A stretch of 64,000 nucleotides of DNA from Phellopilus nigrolimitatus (Eukaryota; Basidiomycota; Agaricomycetes; Hymenochaetales; Hymenochaetaceae). The position numbers and the translations under genes were made by a program. The stretch covers positions 744,001 through 808,000 of the forward strand of contig JAJOHG010000006.1 of assembly GCA_021029095.1 (NCBI GenBank). The letters run 5' to 3'. Under the pieces are notes generated by a model that did no database searches, was not told the origin of the DNA, and was given only the letters and a program-made list of their open reading frames with translations. The first letter of the stretch is position 1. The number at the start of each line of letters is the position of its first letter. Positions 55,601 through 64,000 of the stretch are shown piece after piece.

Positions 55601-57234
55601 CGAGTCGTTCGCGGACTCGTTCCACAGCGTCACCGGCACCGGCACCGGCACCGGGTCCGGGTCCGGCGCTGGTTTGGGCGCGGGGCCGAGCGCTAGTGGC
55701 GGCGCGCGTGCGGACGCGGGGCCGGCGGCCTCGCGCACGGCGTCGAACGCGTCGCGGCGCTTCAGCTACATGTCCGAGCTGCGCGCGCGGCGCGACCACT
55801 CGGACACGGCGAGCATGCTCACGGTCGACGAGATCACTGCGGAGGTCGAGAACCGCCGGAAGAGCACCGTCGCGAGCGTCAAGTCGACGGAGAGCGGGGA
55901 CGGCGCTGCCGCTGCCGCGGCCGCCGCCACGGCGCCACCGCTTCCAGAGGGCCCGGTTGTTGCGGAGCCGGACGAGCTGGATGAGGACGATGATAACTTC
56001 GAGATGATTGAGGGCGAGGACGAGATGGACGAGGATGACGAGGACACGCTGAATGATGATGATGATGAGGACGATGAGGATGACGAAGACGAGGAGGAGG
56101 ATGGCGAGGAGGAGACGCTCGCCGAGGAGGACGACGATGCTCCCGTCACCGCAACAGGAGGTAAGTTCGCAGAATTAAGCCAAGTTTCATTTTACGATCT
56201 CTAACGGCGTCTCCCCCACAGGCAAACGCGGCATGAAGTGGATCCGGGGCGCGCTCATCGGCGCGGGTTCGTTCGGGAGCGTGTACCTCGGCATGGACGC
56301 GATGAACGGGCTGCTCATGGCCGTGAAGCAGGTCGAGCTGCCGACGGGCTCCGGGCCGAACGAGCAGCGCAAGAAGAGCATGCTCGCCGCGCTCGAGCGC
56401 GAGATCGACCTGCTGCGCGAGCTGCAGCACGAGAACATCGTGCAGTACCTCGACTCGTCGACGGACGACGCGCACCTGAACATCTTCCTCGAGTACGTGC
56501 CCGGCGGGAGCGTCACCGCGCTGCTGCGCAGCTACGGCGCGTTCGAGGAGGCGCTGTGCCGCCACTTCGTGCGCCAGATCCTGCAGGGCCTCGAGTACCT
56601 CCACACGCGCGAGATCATCCACCGCGACATCAAGGGCGCGAACATCCTCGTCGACAACAAGGGCGGCATCAAGATCTCGGACTTTGGCATCTCGAAGAAG
56701 GTCGAAGAGAGTGCGTCCCTTCTCCTGTGTGGACGTTATTTCTTGCCGTGGCTGATAGGCGTATTTACAGCTTTCCTCGGGAACGCGCGTGCCCACCGCC
56801 CGTCTCTGCAGGGCTCCGTCTTCTGGATGGCGCCGGAGGTCGTCAAGCAGGTGTCCCACACCCGCAAGGCAGACATCTGGAGCGTCGGCTGCCTCGTCGT
56901 CGAGATGCTGACGGGGAACCACCCCCACCCGACGCTGAACCAGATGCAGGCCATCTTCAAGGTGGGCCCCTCCCGTCACCTGCTTTTTCCTACCCGTAGA
57001 CCCATTACTGACTATCGCCCGTGCGCCCCCGCCCAGATCGGCATGTCCGCGAAGCCCACGATCCCGTCGGACATCTCGCCTGAGGCGGAGGACTTCCTGC
57101 AGAAGACGTTCGAGATCAAGCACGAGGAGCGCCCGGACGCGGACGAGCTGCTGCAGCACCCGTGGATCGTCAAGGGCCCCTCGCCCGCGCCGAAGCCGAC
57201 GTCGACGAAGTCCAAGGCCGCCAAGGCGTCGTGA
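52644..57234 (+). CDS. STE11: MAP kinase kinase kinase Ste11, 5 exons, about 1441 aa
   Basis: MAPKKK of the mating/filamentation (and in yeast also osmotic) cascade; it phosphorylates a Ste7-type MAPKK. Exons: 52644-54597, 54667-56160, 56222-56710, 56771-56961 and 57037-57234, all in phase, 4326 nt. Domains: SAM (about 92-160, [20 protein letters not shown]), a long Pro/Ser/Gln-rich linker, a Ras-association-like domain (about 565-700, [14 protein letters not shown] to [14 protein letters not shown]), a Ser/Pro and then acidic linker (an Asp/Glu run just before the kinase), and a kinase domain (about 1150-1420). The kinase has the Gly loop [18 protein letters not shown] with the ATP lysine, [17 protein letters not shown] and [10 protein letters not shown]. 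The SAM-RA-kinase order separates Ste11 from Bck1. The ATG at 52644 is the first in frame. The sequence is very GC-rich, as in the other housekeeping genes. Confidence 0.95.
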
Positions 57235-57855
57235 CCGGGCCCCCCGCGCTAAGTGATTTCCGCCCCGCCTGTTCTCTTTTTTCGCGTTTTTCGGCACTTA
57301 CTCTTCGTTCCTGTGTTTCTTCCCGTGTATCTTTGACATTCGCCTTCGCTTTCGTTTTCTCTTCCTTTATCCTTTACTAGCCTGGTAATGTCTTCTTCTC
57401 TTCGTCTTTTGGGGCATGTACATACATCCGGCAACGATACACATTCTAGTCTTCTCCGTCCCAACTGCAATACACAGCTTCGCCGTACTTCCATCGTATA
57501 AGTATCCTTACGAAACGTTATGTTCCGTCTCGACCACACCGAGTTCATAGTACTTAATTATTTTGTAGCACCTGGTCGGAATGACACCCGTAAAATCTAC
57601 TGTAGCAAATGCGGCTTTTGCGAATGACTGAACTGATTGTTCTATATGTGATTTTATCGTGAAGCGTCGATGGTAGGCAGCTGCATGGATTGGAGTAAAT
57701 AACCACTAGCCAGTGCCGTTGCCTCCATTATATACCTCCGCACTCTAACGATGTCGCCACACCATGGAATGCAGCCAAAGTACCAAGCAAACAAGATCTT
57801 TTATAACGATTTAGCGCCTTTTTTTCTCCGTCCAGCAAACTTCCACATTGCGTCC
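57235..57855. other. Convergent intergenic region between STE11 and TRM1
   Basis: Contains both 3' untranslated regions and T-rich stretches. No gene seen. Confidence 0.6.
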
Positions 57856-60480
57856 TCAGCCATCCTCGCCGACATCGCGCTTGCGCTTCCCCGTCGCGCG
57901 CATGCCGGGCCCCCAGTTCGGCGTGGGGTTTATCTGGTAGCGCACGAGCTTGACCTTCGACGACTGCGTCGCCGCCTGCGGGTGGCTCGCGAAGTTGGCC
58001 TCGAATCTGCAATTTTGAGGCTCGAGCGTTAGCCGATCCAAGTTGTTTTTATTACGTGAAAGAAATAGACAAATAGGAGGGAAGAAAGGGGACGAGAACA
58101 CACCTGGGTTGTTTTGCGTGCAGGCGGTGCGACGGCGACGTCTGCGAGATGCTCTCCTGCTTGACGGGATGCGTCTTCACCCAGCCGCGGAAGACGTCGT
58201 GCACGTCCTGCCGCGTTCCGGTCGTTTTGATAGAGCCCGCAAGCGCGTGCGAGCGCGAGACGGCGAAGCCGGCGTGCAGGAGTGCGTTCCTTCATAAGAG
58301 GGGCGCAGGGGTTTTCAACAAAAGGCTGGAGAAACGGACGGATGACAAGAGGCTGCGTACGATGTATCTTCCAGCGATGGCGATGTGCAGTGGAAGAACC
58401 CGGCCATTCGGGTCGGGCTGAAGTAAAATGGAGTGTCCAACTCCTACGCGTAGCAGGCACGTCATCCTTTAGCAACAAGCTACACAAAAGAGGACAATAA
58501 GCACGCACCTCCTTGGCGACGGTGAGCATCCCCTTCATCCGAGCCGAGGTACCGTACATCCCCTCGTTCGCCTCAACGTGCGCGATTGCTTCCGCCGCAA
58601 AATCCTTGTCGTGGATCGGGCCGGACCACATGGGGCCGGCGACCTTAAGAACCAAATCGCAACAATTGAAGGCAAGACGGGAGCATACTCATCAAACAAG
58701 ATACAAATGGTTGGAAAATGTTGAGCCACGCACATGCAGAGCGCTCTCGCACTCGGGGCATTTGTCACCCACGGGTGGTCCCGTGCGCTGCCGGTAAATG
58801 TAGTTCACCTGACCATTTTTTTCTGACACTTTTTCCACAATTTTGCCTAGAGGCTGTTCGTAGAAAGACTGGCACCCCGAGCAGATATAGTACGTCGAAG
58901 TCTTGCTAAGGTGATAGTGATTAGCCCTCTATACACCATCTAATTTTTGTTTTAAATCATAGGTGCGTTCAACGTACCTAGCTACCTTTTTCACCTCAGC
59001 AGGACCACTTTGTATGCGAATGAACAGGCGGACGTAGAAGTCGATAGATAAGGATAATAGCGGTTGGATATAACGTCCGTAGCGCCCGGCAGACGTCGAA
59101 ACAGCATGGAGAACAAGCCGGAGAGCCTACAGAGAAAATAAAACATGAGCTCATGGAAGAAAATATCAAAGGGGAACATACAGCTTCGTGGCAGTACTCA
59201 GCCTTGACTGAAACTCCTCCATAGTTTGAGTAGCTAAGATAATTATGAGACCAAAAACTTGACTGTAGAGTATATGAACATACCATTTCTCAGGATATGC
59301 GCCTGTCGCGAGGACTGTCATGTCTGTGCATGTCACACAAAGCAGGCCTAAAGTTACAATGAGAATTTTGAACAATTAGATAACTTTGTGAAGACAAACC
59401 TCCGTCGTTGACGCACTGAACCGCGGCATCGATGAAGGGCGCGGCGGTTCCGTACGGGTCCAGGTCGACACAATCGACCTTCACCCGGTCAGGACGATGT
59501 GAGTACATCAAGGAGCTTCCCAGAGCTCAGTGCCGACATTTTTTGATGAGAATACTCAAGTGCTCACCAAGCATCGCCTGCGTTAATTTGAACCTTCGCG
59601 CCTCTCTTCGGTGTAGTCTCTGTCCTCGTCGTATCCCCTTTCCCTTCTTGCCTCTCCTCCGACTCGGCAGACGATGCACTCGCCTCCGTCTTATCTCCCA
59701 GACCGTTAAGTTCGACGTTACGCTTGATGGCTTCGACAGCGACAGGGGAAATGTCGTTCGCAATCACATACCTATTCTCCCGCAGTCAAAACTAAACGAA
59801 GGTGAAAAGGCACGGGTTTTGGCTTACTTGACAAGAGGTATCTCCTTTGCGTATCGAATTGCACGGAGGCCCGTAGCAGAGAGGGCCTCGAGCAGCACAA
59901 AGCGATGCGGTCTGTACTGTAAGGTCATTTGAATAAAACATGATTCTTAAAATGAGTCTGGAAATGGACAGACCGTAGCAACCTGCGTAGTATCTGTCTT
60001 AACTTCAGCACCAACGGGAGCGCTTCCAGAAGGCACTGAAGTCGCCCTTTCATTCGGCTCATCCGACATAGGGACATCGAGCGCCGCAGGCATCTCCTTT
60101 CCAGACTCGACTTTCACAACTGTCTCTACTGCAATCCGTTTAGCACATCCATTCATATCCATGCAAATCAGCCAACGCTTACTCTTCGCTTTCTTCGCAT
60201 TCTTCCCCTTCCCCTTCTTTTCCTTCCCCTCCCCCGCAGCCGCGCGCGCATTGCGATCCCTCCACTTCTTCTCCTTCGCGGCGTCGAACTGCTCGCTCCA
60301 CACGCGGATGCACGCGACGCTCAAGTCGCGGTTGAACTCTTGCACTGGGTTGAGGAATGCCTCGTCTGTCGCAGGCAGCAGGATGCGCGCGGTATTTTCA
60401 GTGTGTAAAGTAAAGCCATCCGGGATCTCGGGGATGGTGATGGACTCCGGAGGCGGAGAGGGCGCTTTTGCGCTCGCCAT
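57856..60480 (-). CDS. TRM1: tRNA (guanine26-N2)-dimethyltransferase, 14 exons, about 617 aa
   Basis: Methylates G26 of cytosolic and mitochondrial tRNAs using SAM. Exons: 60480-60183, 60128-59974, 59916-59828, 59771-59568, 59515-59400, 59347-59284, 59233-59182, 59126-58978, 58905-58734, 58643-58509, 58443-58361, 58289-58104 and 58006-57856. The first intron (60129-60182, 54 nt) is optional for frame but has GTAAGC, a GCTAAAC branch site and GCAG. Total 1854 nt. Seen: [94 protein letters not shown], a Cys cluster (YICSGCQ...CPEC) and the C-terminal [19 protein letters not shown]. These follow the Trm1 order completely. The listed 13 blocks count the two pieces of exon 1 separately; the gene is intact. 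Confidence 0.95.
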
Positions 60481-60769
60481 GGTTACGTATCTCTGCAAAC
60501 GATGCCGAGGAAATATATACAAGGGCGCGCTCCTCAAGCTGCGAAGAGACTGAATGGCGAGCGTAACTGCGAGACGAGACGAGCGCGTCGGCGAAAACAA
60601 AATTAGAGTAAGGATCTTCGTCGACTCGGACCTACATGGTAATATCTCACGGTCGAAGTAACGGCACGACAAAGCTCAGAAAAGTAAAATATCAAGTTGT
60701 CGAATATCAGAGACAGTACACTAGCATATTAATACAAGAGACAAGACACGAATACGATTCGTCCACCAC

Positions 60770-61442
60770 TCACTTCGAGCCAGCAGAGAATTCTGTAAGA
60801 CAGCCATAAGTAACAGGCGCCACCAATCAGAGAATAAAAGACATACTTGTCACCGACTTCGTGCCCTCGGAGATGGCGTGCTTGGCCAGCTCACCAGGCA
60901 AGATGAGACGCACTGATGTCTGAATCTCGCGCGAAGAGATGGTTGACTTCTTCGAGTACGACGCGAGCTCTGATCCCCATATCAAGATCACTAATCATAG
61001 ACCACGAATGGGAGCAGACTTACTGGAGGCCTCGGTAGCAATGCGCTCGAAGATATCGTTGACGAACGAGTTTAGAATGGCCATAGCCTTGTTCGAGATA
61101 CCCGTGTCCGGGTGAACCTGCTTGAGCACTACAACACGAGCCAATGTCAACTTCATTTGCCAGACACAACATCCCACGACACAACAAAATCCACGCACCC
61201 TTGTAGATGTACGAGCTGTACGTCTCCTTGCGGGTCTTCCTGCGCTTCTTCTTCTCCCCATCCGCACCAGTTGCGGTCTTCTTCGCAGTCTTCTTGGCCG
61301 CCGTCTTGTCTACGGTCGTCTTAGCCGGAGCCTTGGAGGCAGTGGAGGCCGGGGCCTTGCCAGCAGTCGAAGCGGGCTGGTACACGTCAGTACACGTCTT
61401 CTGCTATCACTTTGAATCGCATTTACTCACTTTAGGGGCCAT
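60770..61442 (-). CDS. HTB1: Histone H2B, 5 exons, 146 aa
   Basis: Core nucleosome histone. Exons: 61442-61431 (only MAPK), 61376-61199, 61128-61024, 60969-60847 and 60792-60770; phases fit, 441 nt. The N-terminal tail is Lys/Ala-rich ([20 protein letters not shown]). The histone fold is complete: [77 protein letters not shown], ending FSAGSK. The length is normal for fungal H2B. Five exons is intron-rich for a histone but usual in basidiomycetes. The downstream neighbour TRM1 is on the same strand; about 290 bp separate the H2B stop from the TRM1 ATG. Confidence 0.96.
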
Positions 61443-61933
61443 GGAGATGATTCAAATGCGCGGAAAGTGGCTTATGAATACACTGTAAGTCCAAAGTCAC
61501 CGTCAGAGTTAATTCCTTCGTGTAAGAGTGCAAGTAAAGTCATTGCGCACAGTATGGGGTACGTGCAAATCAAATACGATTCACAGAGGTAGATGAAGAA
61601 CAGTGAGGTGGTGGTAGGAGTGGAAGAGGATGGGGTCCTCTGTTGCGCTTCCGATTTTTCTATATATAGGCTGCCACAACCTCATGCACGTGACACTGCA
61701 CGTGACTCGTGTGTTAACGCTCACGCGAATTCGGCGCTGCTATTTCTTGGAAATCGCGAGCGAAATACCACATGCATTTCAACTACAAGGCACAGTACAT
61801 CATTACAGAATCGAACTACAAACACGGGTTTCAAGAGCTACATTTTTTTTTGCTACGTTTAAGTGTGATCAAAATATAAAATTCTGCTACTTCATCTTCA
61901 GCTTTGTTAGTATCCAACTTGAGTAGTCTATCC
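61443..61933. other. H2B promoter and oxidoreductase 3' flank
   Basis: Contains the TATA box described separately and the 3' untranslated region of the upstream oxidoreductase gene. No further gene. Confidence 0.55.
61661..61668 (-). promoter_or_regulatory. Likely TATA box of the H2B gene
   Basis: TATATATA on both strands, about 220 bp upstream of the H2B ATG, in an otherwise mixed sequence. Histone genes commonly use TATA promoters. The spacing allows for an untranslated leader. Confidence 0.5.
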
Positions 61934-63712
61934 TCAAGCATGGGTGCTGGGCTTTGCATTCTGGTCCTTCTTCTTGATCGAGAGCTCGCTCGCACGGCGG
62001 ATCGCCCATGTAAACTCGTATGTCTTGCATGCGTCCTCGAACGTGCTCAGGATCAGGCCGCCCTCCGGGTCGATGTCCTCGATGTCCTCGATGACGTCGA
62101 TCCAGTTAGACACTTCCGAGAAAAATGGGTCGTCGTCCGGGAAGCGGTGCGTTTCCTCGTAGTCGTCTCCCGGACGGCGGATGTACAGGATGGGCTGCAC
62201 GTATGGGTTCACGAGCCTGGGAGAACGGTCGGTGACGCGCGCTGCGCGTGTAGCGCTGTTTGACTTACTTGAGAGAGTAGCCATCCGCGAATACCTCCAG
62301 TTCACAGCTATAGTTCGTACCCTGCAACGCGACCGCATGGGTAAAGCTACCGACGGCACCGCTGTCGTACTTCCTACTCGGATCTTTAGGCAAAAAAACT
62401 ACAACTAAACCACGAGAACTACGTACCAGGTTGCGGAAGTGATGCGCGGAATTCTGTTCTCCGGCGCAATTTTTGATTCGTCGATGGACATCTTCGACAG
62501 GTGGCCTGCCTTCTCGTCCCACTCAAGTGAATGGGCTACGACCGAATCGATGTCGACTTCACCTCCAAAGTAGCGCGAGAGGTCGCAGAAGTGAGTGCCT
62601 TGCTCAACAATCGGACCGCAACTGAAATTGAGACGGTCAGACAAAATCCTAGTTTTTGTTTCTAAACTGTTACCCACCTGATAGATTTGTCCCACCAGTC
62701 GGGCTTTGCGATAGCTTCGTACGCGCAAGCGTAGCGCGCAACGGTGGCCATGACAGTCAAATCATTGTCAATGATGATTTGCTTCATCATCTGAACAGCC
62801 TTCAGGTAGCGAAGCATGTATCTACGACTCTTGTTAAAACAATGCGGTCTAAAAGAATTGAGGGGTAGACACACCCGACAGAGCATACAACGCCGCTATC
62901 CTGGATCGATTTGGCCACAACAAAGGCGTCCGGGATCCCTTCTTCTTTTCCAGTTGCGATAGGCTTTTCAATAAACATCGCCACACCCGGAAAATGCTTA
63001 AGGACCTGCAGCTCGACGTCGCGCCCGGGCTTTGTGCTCCCGCGGAACATCGGGGGACTGCCAATGACGATGGCGTGCGGGCGCTCTTTCGCCGTCATGC
63101 CCTTGACAAACTCATCGAGCGACTTGAAGATGCGCGTATCCTTGTACGCGGAGACGACGAACGAGTCACATTTTTTCTGGAGCACGGCCTGCGCGCGTTC
63201 GATCGCGGGGTCGATCAGCGCGACGACCTTGAGACGCGGGCCAAGTTTGCTGCAAGCGCACAGGGATTAGACGGGCGCAACGCTGATCAGGCGCGATTAC
63301 ACACTGTTCGAAGCGGAAGGAGTGGTTCCATGGGCCCTCATCCGAGCCTGCCATTCAGAACGCGGCATCGTCAGCTTGCTGCAAGCCTGGAATCGCGTGT
63401 GGCGGGCGCATATACGCACCGAACATAATGTTCCCCGCTCCGATGAAGACGACATTGAAGTCTCCTCCTCCTCCAACGTGCCCCACTCTGCACGATGAGT
63501 GTATGCGCCACGACGAAATTTATCCAGTGGAGGTAAGGAGCATATAGCATGCCTTGTAAGACCAGCTGAGCACGGAGTCGTGTGCTGTCACTCAACTTGT
63601 CCATGCGAATGAGCCTCGCGGGGTCGATCGAGTCCTTGCGCGCGACGCCTGATGGCCTGCGCTCCGACAGACGTCGCTCGGACGGGCGACGCGAGGAGAT
63701 GGGCGAGTGCAT
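61934..63712 (-). CDS. Gfo/Idh/MocA-type NAD(P)-dependent oxidoreductase, about 8 exons
   Basis: Probably oxidises or reduces a sugar or related polyol; cytosolic. Well-supported exons (minus): about 63495-63420, 63347-63305, 63249-62875, 62821-62678, 62621-62427, 62373-62269 and 62216-61934, all in phase. Seen: a Rossmann start DFNVVFIGAGNIMFGSDEGP, LGPRLKVVALIDPAIERAQA, IVIGSPPMFRGSTKPGRDVE, MFIEKPIATG (the EKP motif of the family), YMLRYLKAVQMMKQII, and SCGPIVEQGTHFCDLSRYFG in the substrate domain. The C-terminus is SELSIKKKDQ. A first exon starting at the ATG 63712 (good CACCATG context; MHSPISSRRPSERR) is likely. Its junction to the Rossmann exon is uncertain, because the obvious donor is out of phase and alternatives (GTTGAG or GTGACA near 63,600) are weak. 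The real N-terminus needs transcript data. Confidence 0.85.
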
Positions 63713-64000
63713 GGTGTCGACGATTAGATCAAATGCAACGAGCGGTGACGGGCTAACTAAGTGGGATTGAGCTCGTCGACTGCGAACGTAGTGATGGAGA
63801 TGAGCAGAGTCGAGATATCTCAGTGGAGTTGGTGAGCGTCACTTTTTTGTAGCCGCGAAGACGTCCAGGGACCAGGATGGAGCGACACCGCGACCCTCAA
63901 TTACTGCTTTTGTCGATGCACGCCGTACCGATGGTAAACATATGTAGCTCGCCACCGTCGTCGTCGACGCAACGAGCACAGCGCAAAAAGACATTATGGA
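63713..64000. other. Upstream region of the oxidoreductase gene
   Basis: Promoter and leader of the minus-strand gene. No additional coding sequence recognised before the window ends. Confidence 0.5.

Noticed and set aside
52298..55799. Several very long Arg/Pro/Ala-rich open frames overlapping STE11
   Set aside because: Same explanation: high third-position GC removes stops. Only the SAM-RA-kinase frame is coding.
60770..61442. Divergent histone pair (H2A next to H2B)
   Set aside because: Only H2B is present; the upstream neighbour is an oxidoreductase on the same strand and no H2A signature occurs in the window.
1..64000. tRNA or rRNA genes
   Set aside because: Scanned by eye for A-box and B-box pairs with cloverleaf potential and for rRNA landmarks. 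None was found with adequate support; a covariance-model search would be decisive.

Overview
The window is nuclear DNA of a filamentous basidiomycete, most likely an Agaricomycete. The evidence is many short (about 50-80 nt) GT-AG introns, a cell-wall alpha-1,3-glucan synthase, a basidiomycete-type F-box family, a DUF6532 protein, a fungal JmjC protein and a Plavaka-type transposase. All gene models below were spliced by eye. Junctions were accepted only when donor, acceptor and reading phase agreed and the total coding length was a multiple of three.

Layout. Two GC-rich housekeeping blocks flank an AT-richer accessory island. Left block (1-10,700): the 3' part of a ferric-reductase-like gene (+), then a 7-exon alpha-1,3-glucan synthase (-), convergent with it. 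Right block (52,644-64,000): the MAPKKK STE11 (+), tRNA m2,2G26 methyltransferase TRM1 (-), histone H2B (-) and a Gfo/Idh/MocA oxidoreductase (-).

The island (about 11-52 kb) is a graveyard and assembly yard. From left to right it holds: a composite dispersed repeat carrying two MITEs whose empty sites are visible elsewhere in the same window (12.6-14.6 kb); decayed minus-strand gene relics and a minisatellite (14.7-19.3 kb); a small hypothetical gene; an apparently intact Plavaka transposase (20.7-23.9 kb); and a 2,148-bp hAT-like element with 8-bp target duplication that carries fragments of three host genes, mitochondrial EF-G, STT3 and a SulP-family transporter (24.25-26.40 kb). Next come a hypothetical gene with 14-residue Gln-rich repeats, a truncated UFD4 pseudogene, a 9-exon JmjC gene with an almost perfect 96-bp tandem repeat, and a 13-exon DUF6532 gene. 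A second minisatellite follows, then a beta'-COP (SEC27) fragment lying inside the same composite repeat. Last is a 3.2-kb-arm inverted duplication containing two head-to-head, full-length F-box genes (43.7-51.1 kb).

The housekeeping genes act independently (wall polymer synthesis, MAPK signalling, tRNA modification, chromatin). The common theme of the island is capture and duplication of host gene pieces by DNA transposons and inverted repeats. The strongest candidate for something undescribed is the Pack-type hAT element with nested gene captures.
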